Below are positions 27,921 to 34,804 of a stretch of DNA of 64,000 bases, one piece after another. Under the pieces are notes generated by a model that was not told the origin of the DNA, made no database searches, and saw nothing but the letters and a program-made list of their open reading frames with translations. The first letter of the stretch is position 1; each line of letters begins with the position of its first letter. Position numbers and translations under genes: made by a program. Source of the stretch: Brevibacillus composti (lineage in GTDB: Bacteria > Bacillota > Bacilli > Brevibacillales > Brevibacillaceae). Location of the stretch: the NCBI RefSeq assembly GCF_016406105.1, contig NZ_CP066308.1:2839501-2903500 (forward strand), written 5' to 3'.

Positions 27921-28682
27921 TTATGAAAAATAACGGTGGCGAAACTCCCGGACGACCTCCTCCAGATTATTGCCAACCTGGGGGATGCCGTAGCCGATAT
28001 AGAGCGGAGAAGCGACGAAGCGCGGGACGATTTTGACAATGATCTGCCCGTCCCAGCGATAGAAGAACAAATTGTAGCTCTGATGGCGGCGATTGACATG
28101 GTTCAGGATCCAGTGCGTCACGATCTGCGTGTAATCCGCCAGTTGAGACAGATTCCCTTCCTCCGGCATGATCACATTGTATTCAAAGAAACCAACACGC
28201 GGCTTCGTGGACAGATTGCAGACCACTCCGTCAGCCTGGTCGATCAGGATCCCTTCGAAATCGGATGCTCTCACATCCTGATGACAATCCACATGGTCCA
28301 ATCCGACGATCTGCATATGCGGGTGGCGGATACTCCCTCCGGAATACGGACCATGATTTTTGAAAAACATCACGGAACGAAACGAGCCGCTCCTCTCCAT
28401 CTCCAGCCATTTTTCAAAGCCAAAGGCAAACAGCGAATGGAGATGAGCCTTCGGGTATTCAGAGAGATCGCTGTCGCACTGATCTGTTTCGATCAATACC
28501 GTCTGGCTGGCAGCCTGCAGGACGGGATATTTGTTCTTCAGCCAGATGATCTCCCCTCGCTTCTCGAGAATCCCCGTCAGCTCATCCCGCTTGCAGAAGG
28601 GACAGGATGTCTCTCTATTGGTAATGCTCTCCGGCTTCTGTCGGCCGATGTGCATATCAAAATGCAAATGGATCCGCGACAT
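27921..28682 (-). CDS. DUF4931 protein, HIT/GalT-like nucleotidyl transferase fold
   Basis: This 253-aa protein starts MSRIHLHFDMHIGRQKPESI. It has a CPFC pair near residue 28, resembling the zinc site of galactose-1-phosphate uridylyltransferases, and the HIT-type triad region SIRHPHMQIVGLD (HPHxQ). These support a nucleotide hydrolase or transferase, but the substrate is unknown. The ATG at 28682 has GGAGGG 8 bases upstream. Confidence 0.7.
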   Translation of the reverse strand: MSRIHLHFDMHIGRQKPESITNRETSCPFCKRDELTGILEKRGEIIWLKNKYPVLQAASQTVLIETDQCDSDLSEYPKAHLHSLFAFGFEKWLEMERSGSFRSVMFFKNHGPYSGGSIRHPHMQIVGLDHVDCHQDVRASDFEGILIDQADGVVCNLSTKPRVGFFEYNVIMPEEGNLSQLADYTQIVTHWILNHVNRRHQSYNLFFYRWDGQIIVKIVPRFVASPLYIGYGIPQVGNNLEEVVREFRHRYFS

Positions 28683-28861
28683 GGATACGTCCCTCCTTCT
28701 CGACATTTCCCCGAAACAATTCCCTGTCGGAAAAATTCATTCCTTCTTTCTTTTTAGCATATTCGCCTGAAAACGCAAAATTGGGCGCGTTGATCTATTT
28801 TTATCTCAATGCCGTCCGTTACACTGTCAGAAGCGAACATTTGCAAAAGGGGGGTCGGTTC

Positions 28862-29104
28862 TTGGAAAAAGCCGCCGACATGGAAAAATCATTTTATTAT
28901 GAAGTGAGCTGGCCGGACGCACATGCGTACAAACATCTACTGGATCAAGCGGGGGTTCCCTACATCATCCAATCCCCGCTCGATCTGCCCGGCCTGAAGG
29001 AAGGGACGCTGGCCATCGTCTTTCCATCGATACCCTTGCAGCTATACGTCTGGGTGCGAACTTTGTTTATTGGGGACGGCCGGCGCTATCCCGATGGTTA
29101 CTAA
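28862..29104 (+). CDS. Hypothetical 80-aa protein
   Basis: A TTG start with a G-run (GGGGGG) upstream opens an 80-aa ORF beginning MEKAADMEKSFYYEVSWPDA and ending IGDGRRYPDGY. I do not recognise it. It is acidic in its first half with no membrane segment. The site and the absence of any competing gene make it plausible. Confidence 0.5.
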   Translation: MEKAADMEKSFYYEVSWPDAHAYKHLLDQAGVPYIIQSPLDLPGLKEGTLAIVFPSIPLQLYVWVRTLFIGDGRRYPDGY

Positions 29105-29178
29105 GGGGGAGAGGGCCGATACTCGCATAACCCGGTGCGGTTCATGCCATTCTAAGGAAAAAGGAAGGAGCCTGGCTC

Positions 29179-29334
29179 ATGCAAACCGAGAACCGGAAGG
29201 AGAAGAAACCGTCCATCGCTCCGGGCATGAATACACATGACCCGCTGGAGGAAAAAGCAACGCCGGCGGAAATCGAAAAGGGAGACGCCACGCGCGTAAC
29301 CCGCCTTTTCCTGGATCGCACGCCGGATAACTAA
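29179..29334 (+). CDS. Hypothetical 51-aa charged peptide
   Basis: The ATG has GGAAGGAG 8 bases upstream. The 51-aa product begins MQTENRKEKKPSIAPGMNTH, continues DPLEEKATPAEIEKGD and ends FLDRTPDN. It is highly charged and predicted to be disordered. I do not recognise a family, but composition and site look real. Confidence 0.6.
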   Translation: MQTENRKEKKPSIAPGMNTHDPLEEKATPAEIEKGDATRVTRLFLDRTPDN

Positions 29335-29396
29335 AACAGCATATTCACAGTCGGAACATGCTGGTCCGTCTGATTTCCCCTGACGGAACGCTATGC

Positions 29397-29449
29397 TATA
29401 ATGAGGACGGCGAAGTCATTGGCTCCCTCTGCGGGGGCTATTTTTTTAT
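29397..29449 (+). promoter_or_regulatory. TATAAT box followed at once by a terminator-like hairpin
   Basis: A perfect TATAAT (29397-29402) has no clear -35. A 7-bp stem GGCTCCC/GGGGGCT (with G-U pairs) followed by a T-run lies 20-45 bases on. This could be a promoter with an attenuator ahead of the lipoprotein gene at 29597, or chance. The 29335-29596 gap holds nothing else I trust. Confidence 0.3.
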
Positions 29450-29596
29450 GTCCCAGAAGCCATTTTTTGCCACCACGCAGGCGATCGGCTGCCTCCTGGA
29501 AAAAAGAAGCGAACCACGCTTTTGTAACACAGAGGTTGTCTGCATCGTCCCTCTCTATAACAGCACTTTCAATCCGATCAACAATGGAGGTACATG

Positions 29597-30112
29597 ATGA
29601 AGAAATTTATTCCGATCCTGCTTTTGGCCGTATGGCTGCAGGGCTGCTCTTCGCCTGCAGAAACTCCGTCGAACGGCGCACAGCCGACGCCGGAACAGCC
29701 GCCCGCCGCGGAGCAGCCGGCTCCAACACCGCAGCCCCCCCAAACAGGAAACGCACAGCCCGCTGCGCCGGCGGAGCCGTCCGCGGAAAAACCGGGCGAT
29801 CCCGCCTCCGTGTACGGAAATGAGATTTTCCAGGAGGTCACGGTTAAAAAAGAGAAGGAAGATACCTATTCAGTCAAAGGAAAAGCGCGCGTCTTTGAAG
29901 CCGTGTTCCAGTATGTGGTCGAAGACGGCCATAATGAGCTGGCGCAGGGAGTCGTCAACACGTCGGCTGGCGCTCCCGAATGGGGCCATTTTGAATTCAC
30001 GGTCCAGGTGAAGAAAGATCAGCCCAACTCGACGCTCACCCTCGTCCTGTTCGAAGTGAGTGCCAAGGATGGCAGCCGACGACTGGAACTGCCAATTCCT
30101 TTGCCGGAATAA
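29597..30112 (+). CDS. Lipoprotein with Pro-rich linker and Gmad2-like domain
   Basis: This 171-aa protein has a lipoprotein signal MKKFIPILLLAVWLQGC, a Pro/Ala/Gln-rich linker at about 20-70, and a C-terminal Ig-like domain resembling Gmad2 (IFQEVTVKKEKEDTYSVKGK, VFQYVVEDGHNELAQGVV). Such domains occur on spore germination and sporulation lipoproteins. GGAGG lies 6 bases before the second of two adjacent ATGs. Confidence 0.75.
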   Translation: MKKFIPILLLAVWLQGCSSPAETPSNGAQPTPEQPPAAEQPAPTPQPPQTGNAQPAAPAEPSAEKPGDPASVYGNEIFQEVTVKKEKEDTYSVKGKARVFEAVFQYVVEDGHNELAQGVVNTSAGAPEWGHFEFTVQVKKDQPNSTLTLVLFEVSAKDGSRRLELPIPLPE

Positions 30113-30124
30113 GCGGCCTGCAGA

Positions 30125-30206
30125 AAAAGCAGGGTCTCGCCGTTGCACCTGATCGCATCGCATGCGATTCGGGCGTTTAAAAGGCGAAACCCTGCTCTTT
30201 TTTTCC
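30125..30206. terminator. Bidirectional terminator, long stem
   Basis: AAAGCAGGGTCTCGCC pairs with GGCGAAACCCTGCTTT-type sequence; the loop has a second small stem (GCATCGCATGC). U-runs lie on both sides between convergent genes. Confidence 0.75.
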
Positions 30207-30260
30207 ACGGCGGCGGCTGACCGCATAGAGAAGCGGGAGCCGACGGGTCCAACGACGCCG

Positions 30261-31496
30261 CTAGCTGGCGACGTTTTTTTCTTCAGCAGATGAAACGTAC
30301 ACATTCTTGCCGGTACTCCATCCAACGATCATCAGGGTTACGGAGACCAGCAGCACGATCAGGATCGGCGTCGTCCACCCTTGGGTCACGTCGCGGATAA
30401 AACCGAAGAACGTCGGCCCAAAAGCAGCCAGCAGATACCCGATGGACTGGGCCATGCCCGACAGTTCGGCCGCCTCATGCGTGGTCCGGGTGCGCAAAGC
30501 AAAGAACATGACCGCAAGTGAAAACGCGCTGCCCAGCGAGATCCCGATGCAGATCATCCACAGCGGCAAAAGCACCGTATTGCCCATGAGCAGCCCGGCA
30601 TATCCGGTAAACATCAGGCCCGTGGTAACCGCGACGAGCATGCGCTGATCCGAAGAGCGTCCAGCCAGCACCGGGGCCAGAAAACTGCCCGGCACACTGA
30701 AGATTTGCATCAGGAAGAGCAGCCAGCCGGAGGCAGACGGACTGACGCCGATGTATTGCAGAATTTGCGGAATCCAGGTGATGCCGACGTAAAAGACCAG
30801 CGATTGCAGTCCCATAAACAACGTGACCTTCCAGGCCAGCGGGGATCTCCACAGAGAGCCTCCCCGCCTGACTGCAGGGCTGTTCGCGGGGGCTCCGGCA
30901 TCCTTTTTGCCTCCCGCAAGCTGCGGTATCCAGACCAGCAGCGCGATCAAGCTCAGGCCCGCCCAGAAGGTGAGAGAGCCTCGCCAGCCGAGTGAAAAGC
31001 TCTCCGCGATCGGTATGCTGACGCCGGATGCAATCGCCGCCCACATGTTCATCGACATCGAGTAAACACCCGTCATCAGCCCGACCTTTAAGGGAAAATC
31101 CCGCTTGATCAAGCTGGGGATCAGCACATTTCCAAGCGCGATAGCAAAGCCCAGCATGGCCGTGCCCAGGAAAAGCATCCAGACCGGGTGGAAGGCCCTG
31201 AGCAAAATCCCGGTGAACAGCAGCAGCGCACTGAAAAAGAGCGTCTGCTCGATGCCGAAGCGCCGCGATATCTTGGGGGCAATCGGCGAGAGCAGGGCAA
31301 AAGCCAGCAAGGGCAAAGTCGTCAGCATCCCGGCTACCGTATTGGTGATGCCGGTGTCATCGCGAATCTGGCCCACGATCGGCCCCACGGCCGTCAGCGG
31401 GGCCCGCAAATTGGCGGCCATGAGATAGATGCCCAGCACCAAGAGCCATACGCGCCCGCGCTCGTTTGCATAGACGGCCGCTTTCAAGTGATTCAT
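30261..31496 (-). CDS. CynX/NimT-family MFS transporter
   Basis: This 411-aa protein has 12 predicted helices and the family opening LMAANLRAPLTAVGPIVGQI with the motif PLLAFALLSPIAPKISRRFG. CynX/NimT members export or import small organic anions; the substrate is not predictable. Its ATG overlaps the stop of the upstream regulator by four bases (ATGA), so the two are translationally coupled and the regulator probably controls it. Confidence 0.88.
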   Translation of the reverse strand: MNHLKAAVYANERGRVWLLVLGIYLMAANLRAPLTAVGPIVGQIRDDTGITNTVAGMLTTLPLLAFALLSPIAPKISRRFGIEQTLFFSALLLFTGILLRAFHPVWMLFLGTAMLGFAIALGNVLIPSLIKRDFPLKVGLMTGVYSMSMNMWAAIASGVSIPIAESFSLGWRGSLTFWAGLSLIALLVWIPQLAGGKKDAGAPANSPAVRRGGSLWRSPLAWKVTLFMGLQSLVFYVGITWIPQILQYIGVSPSASGWLLFLMQIFSVPGSFLAPVLAGRSSDQRMLVAVTTGLMFTGYAGLLMGNTVLLPLWMICIGISLGSAFSLAVMFFALRTRTTHEAAELSGMAQSIGYLLAAFGPTFFGFIRDVTQGWTTPILIVLLVSVTLMIVGWSTGKNVYVSSAEEKNVAS

Positions 31497-32203
31497 GCCG
31501 ATCCCCCCTGCTCTTGCCGGAGCATGGCCTGCTGGGAGGCCTCGATATGTGCCCGGACGGCCTGCGTCGCAGCTTCCGGCTCGCGGTCGATGATCGCTTC
31601 GACCATCTCTTTATGGATTTTCTTATGCGCCACAAATCGCTCGGAAGCCGGTGAAAAAATCATCCGCTCCACAGTCTCCCCGATGGATCGGTGGATCGCT
31701 TCTGTCATATGCTCGTAGAGTTCCGTCAGAATGCTGTTGTCCGCCGCTCTGATAATCGACTGGTGCAGCTTCATGTCCGCGTCGATGTACTGTTCGATTG
31801 TCTCGGCCGCATCGCTCGCTCTCAGCCAGCGAAGCATCTCCTCCACATCTTCTTCGGTCCGCCTCAGCGCGGCCAGGCGTGCGGCCTCCTGCTCCAGCGC
31901 AGACCTGACCTCCAACGTCTCGACGATATTGGAGCGCTTGCATCTGCGCTGCAAAGCTGCCCCCAAGTCGCTGGACGAGGAGACATACGTGCCGTCCCCC
32001 TGCCTCGTCTCCAGCATGCCTGTATGCACCAGTGCCCGCACGGCTTCGCGAACCGTGTTGCGGCTGACTCCCAACTGATTGACCAATTCCGGCTCAGGCG
32101 GGATGCGCGTACCGACCGGCCACTTGCCCGTGCGGATCATGCTGTCCATCTGATGGGCGACCTGTTCCGCCAGCGACATGCGGGCCGGCTGTTTTAACGT
32201 CAT
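31493..32203 (-). CDS. FadR-subfamily GntR transcriptional regulator
   Basis: This 236-aa repressor has an N-terminal winged helix (WPVGTRIPPEPELVNQLGVS, NTVREAVRALVHTGMLETR) and an all-helical FCD effector domain from about 85 on (VRSALEQEAARLAALRR, DADMKLHQSIIRAADN with metal/ligand residues). It is cotranscribed with the CynX-type transporter. GGAGGTG lies 5 bases before the ATG at 32203, so the longer upstream frame is not used. Confidence 0.9.
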   Translation of the reverse strand: MTLKQPARMSLAEQVAHQMDSMIRTGKWPVGTRIPPEPELVNQLGVSRNTVREAVRALVHTGMLETRQGDGTYVSSSSDLGAALQRRCKRSNIVETLEVRSALEQEAARLAALRRTEEDVEEMLRWLRASDAAETIEQYIDADMKLHQSIIRAADNSILTELYEHMTEAIHRSIGETVERMIFSPASERFVAHKKIHKEMVEAIIDREPEAATQAVRAHIEASQQAMLRQEQGGSA

Positions 32204-32240
32204 GATCACACCTCCAAACATAGGATGATTGGATGAGTGA

Positions 32241-32249
32241 ATTGTAGCA
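32241..32249 (-). promoter_or_regulatory. Extended -10 promoter of the fadR-like operon
   Basis: On the minus strand TGCTACAAT is an extended -10 element, 38 bases before the start. The -35 is poor. The region is AT-rich, suitable for autoregulation. Confidence 0.45.
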
Positions 32250-32447
32250 TAGAAAATGTTGGAATTGAATCCTTGATCATACAAAAATTTAAGAACAAAA
32301 CAGAAGTGACTATCAAAAATAGGAACTCGTCCTCTTGATTTTTTCATCTTTATTGATTGTTTTTCTTTTGTTAAAAAGAAGGGCAAGAAAAAGTAAAAAA
32401 GTCCTAGCGGATTGACGATACATAAATAGACGTTCTTTCATTTTTCA

Positions 32448-32480
32448 CCTGACCCCTGATACGGTCAGGCTTTTTTTTGG
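32448..32480 (+). terminator. Terminator on the plus strand in the 32204-32593 gap
   Basis: A perfect CCTGACC/GGTCAGG stem is followed by eight Us. No plus-strand gene precedes it in the gap, so it may end an unrecognised small RNA. The gap otherwise holds AT-rich sequence only. Confidence 0.6.
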
Positions 32481-32593
32481 GAAAAAAGTACCCCCAACCG
32501 CCTCATCGATTGACCGCAAGGGTTTCTCTGACGATGCTTTTGGGGGCAAACGATTGTCCATGGTTACTGATTGACGCTGTTTTCATCCGGCGA

Positions 32594-33004
32594 TTAATCA
32601 AAATGCGCCCGCAGTTCTGTAAACAAATCGTTATCGGGCTCATCGCCCGGCGCTACGACGACTTTGCCGTCCAGGAAGAAAACGATCTGCTCCCTGACGG
32701 TTCCCTCGCCATTTTTTCCGCGCAACAGCACTGCCACGCCCTCTTTTACTTTTTCTGCCGCCACCGCTTCCGGATCGCTGATCACCTATGACAGGTCGCC
32801 GTTCATTCCAATCGCCAGGTGCATAAACGCCTGCATCTCGGCTTGCACATGCTTCTCCACGAATTCCTTTTTCGCTTCGGCATCATCGCCCCGCAGAAAC
32901 ACATTGACGTACTCGACCGCGAGCTTCTTTTCCGTTTCATAGCTGCCGCCGCAGCCGGCCAGCAGGAAGAAGAATACCAGAGAAAGGACGGTTCCCTTTT
33001 TCAT
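32594..33004 (-). pseudogene. Lipoprotein gene interrupted by an in-frame amber stop
   Basis: The frame opens with a lipoprotein signal (MKKGTVLSLVFFFLLAGCGG) and runs 72 codons to a TAG at 32786-32788. It then continues in the same frame for 63 codons, VISDPEAVAAEKVKEGVAV to FTELRAHFD. Composition is the same on both sides and no new ribosome binding site appears. The full product would be about 136 aa and resembles small secreted proteins of the DUF4878 kind in size and layout only. A nonsense mutation is the simplest reading. Confidence 0.6.
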
Positions 33005-33085
33005 GATGAAAGTCCCCCTTCTTTTTCCCTAATATTACCACTAACGCGAAAATTTTACCATTATGGGCACCCTGTCCAGTGTGCG

Positions 33086-33132
33086 TAAAAATAAAAAGCC
33101 TCCGCTCGCCGGGACACGGCGTGGCGGGGGCA
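33086..33132 (-). terminator. Terminator after the cyclase-like gene
   Basis: On the minus strand GCCCCCGCCACGCCG pairs with CGGCGAGCGGAGGC and is followed by TTTTTATTTTT. Confidence 0.8.
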
Positions 33133-33165
33133 GATGGCAGATGGGACGTTTTGCGGGTCGGCGGA

Positions 33166-33921
33166 TTACGGTTCCCGCAGGATCGCGGGCAAGAGAAAGG
33201 AGGGCAATAGACTGGACCCGATATAGGCTTTGAGAAACGAAATGGTGTTGGCAATCTTCTCTTTTTCTGCCTCTGTTTTTGGGTGGCCCACGTATTTCGT
33301 CAAATTCGCTTGAAACTCTTCCATAGAAGAGAGACGCAACCCTACGAACTCGGCCCAGTTAATCACATGCATCTCTGCTCCGTATGGTTCTCCCTTTATG
33401 GGGACCGTCGTTTTCACCATCCATTTTTGCTGGAGCAGCCCGTTTTTTGTTTGTTGTTCTTCCGGCCCGGCGAAGCACGAGTCATCGACGATCAACCCGG
33501 ACCAGTTTTGTTTGCCTTCCAGCTCGTAGGCTTTGTTGACAGCTCTGCCCAGAATAATCGGGGGATCTGCGTGGATCTCACCTTTTACCAGGCCGCCGCG
33601 CAAGGGGAATCCGATCAGGCTCGCCCGCGCAAACAACAGGCATAGAACTTTGACGATCTTCTCCAATGATGCGGAGGTATCGTCTCTGGTATAGAAAATG
33701 ACAGAGTCGGAGAACTGGTAATACATCACGTCTGTTGGCAAAGTACGTGGGTCGGGATGCTTCCGGATATGTACAGATTCTCCTGTCATGGCGGCCAGAA
33801 TGGCGGACGTAAACAGCTCTTTCATCATTTGCCCCAACTCGTCCGACCTGCCTTGAAATTTTTCTACAAGAGCCTTGAATCCCAGAATATCAATAAATGC
33901 AACGTAACGGATACTGTCCAT
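33166..33921 (-). CDS. Class III nucleotide cyclase-like protein of unknown function
   Basis: This 251-aa protein starts MDSIRYVAFIDILGFKALVE. Three blocks recall class III cyclase folds: FIDILGF (Asp11) for the first metal site, YQFSDSVIFYTRD (Asp72) for the second, and FPLRGGLVKGEIHADP for the RxGIHxG segment. The two Asp are about 61 residues apart, wider than in typical cyclases, so activity is uncertain. It ends its own transcript and lies just outside the left end of the tRNA-Thr element. AGGGGGG precedes the ATG at 33921. Confidence 0.5.
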   Translation of the reverse strand: MDSIRYVAFIDILGFKALVEKFQGRSDELGQMMKELFTSAILAAMTGESVHIRKHPDPRTLPTDVMYYQFSDSVIFYTRDDTSASLEKIVKVLCLLFARASLIGFPLRGGLVKGEIHADPPIILGRAVNKAYELEGKQNWSGLIVDDSCFAGPEEQQTKNGLLQQKWMVKTTVPIKGEPYGAEMHVINWAEFVGLRLSSMEEFQANLTKYVGHPKTEAEKEKIANTISFLKAYIGSSLLPSFLLPAILREP

Positions 33922-34088
33922 AGGTATCCCCCCTGTTTCTCTTAGCTCTTTCTTCTCTTCCAATCGAAATAGCCCTGTTCGAATGAGTTTTTCATTATTG
34001 GCACAAGCGCAGTCCCACCCCTCGAAGCGTTCCCTACTCCATTCGATTCTGATCGGAACGCTACCTCTTTTCCTTCTCCAGAAATGAC

Positions 34089-34112
34089 AAAAAACCTTGA
34101 TTTCTCAAGGTT
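34089..34112 (-). terminator. Probable original terminator of the tRNA-Thr gene
   Basis: On the minus strand AAACCTTGA/TCAAGGTTT is followed by a U-run. It abuts the orphan 3' half of tRNA-Thr at the left end of the element, so before insertion it would have lain directly after the tRNA. Confidence 0.7.
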
Positions 34113-34117
34113 TCCAG

Positions 34118-34166
34118 ACGATGCCCCCACGCGGAATCGAACCACGAACTGATCATTACGAGTGAT
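34118..34166. repeat. attL: orphan 3' half of tRNA-Thr
   Basis: This 49-bp copy is identical to 50538-50586. On the minus strand it reads from the anticodon loop to the 3' end of the tRNA. No 5' half adjoins it. Confidence 0.92.
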
Positions 34167-34188
34167 GCCCGTTAACAATACGATACCT

Positions 34189-34283
34189 AAACGTTGATAC
34201 TACGCGATTTATTTCGTTCCTCAACGTTCATTTTACGCAAAGTGTAGCGTACATTCAAGCGGAACATGTACCGATCATTCAAC
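34189..34283. promoter_or_regulatory. Left integrase arm-type sites
   Basis: AAACGTTGATAC at 34189-34200, GCAAAGTGTAGCGTACATTC at 34237-34256 and a TGTACCGATCATTC motif near 34267 each recur near the right end (50517-50528, 50477-50496 and about 50427) in the same orientation. Their position just inside each core site is that of arm-type sites for a tyrosine integrase. Confidence 0.6.
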
Positions 34284-34348
34284 CGGTGGCCCATCCGTTT
34301 TTGCACAAAAAAAGACCCCGCCAGCATTGAGCCGGTCGGGGTTCGTTG

Positions 34349-34804
34349 TTACTGACGGTACATCACTACGCGATCCAATATGAGGTACGCCTGCCCATCG
34401 TTCATGGACGCCACGATCACGCGGTCGCCCGGCTTGAGTACGTCCTCGAACGTGAGTTCAACGTAGGCGTGGCGGTATTCCGTGATCGGATTGCCCTCGA
34501 CCATATCGTCCGTATCGAGTCCGTCGCGTTCGATCTTGTCTCCGAGGTCGCGCTCCGCCAGTTCCTCATGCGTGATCGTTACGATGCGTTTGTGCCGCGT
34601 CAGGTGTTCGGCCACTACGAGATCGTCCGCTTCGAGGTCTAGCGCCATGTTGTCGATACGGATGCGGAGGTCGGGCGGCGGGGAGACGACGGTGGCGAGT
34701 TCCAGGCGGTCAAATCTGTTGTATCCGATCCTGGCGATCATTTGTTTCAGTTGGCTAACCCCGCTGCCTTCGAGTCGTGTCATCCTACTCATCCTCCCTG
34801 TCAT
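34349..34804 (-). CDS. DUF2577 tail/baseplate protein
   Basis: This 151-aa protein ends with KPGDRVIVASMNDGQAYLIL before DRVV, the hallmark of DUF2577 proteins of PBSX-like tails (XkdR region). The middle is charged and the family is usually encoded close to baseplate genes. Its ATG overlaps the tape measure stop by four bases (ATGA) with AAGGAG 7 bases upstream; a later ATG at 34783 is also possible. No other baseplate gene follows: the element ends 180 bases on. Confidence 0.78.
   Translation of the reverse strand: MTGRMSRMTRLEGSGVSQLKQMIARIGYNRFDRLELATVVSPPPDLRIRIDNMALDLEADDLVVAEHLTRHKRIVTITHEELAERDLGDKIERDGLDTDDMVEGNPITEYRHAYVELTFEDVLKPGDRVIVASMNDGQAYLILDRVVMYRQ

Noticed and set aside
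28470-28680. Galactose-1-phosphate uridylyltransferase proper
   Set aside because: The protein is too short and lacks the rest of the GalT domain and any galactose genes; DUF4931 fits better.
29358-29597. 79-codon plus-strand frame before the Gmad2-like lipoprotein
   Set aside because: It has no ribosome binding site, covers a promoter/hairpin-like segment and ends in the next gene's own site.
32786-32788. UAG as pyrrolysine or programmed read-through
   Set aside because: No pyrrolysine machinery is expected in this lineage and no stimulatory structure is seen; a nonsense mutation is simpler.
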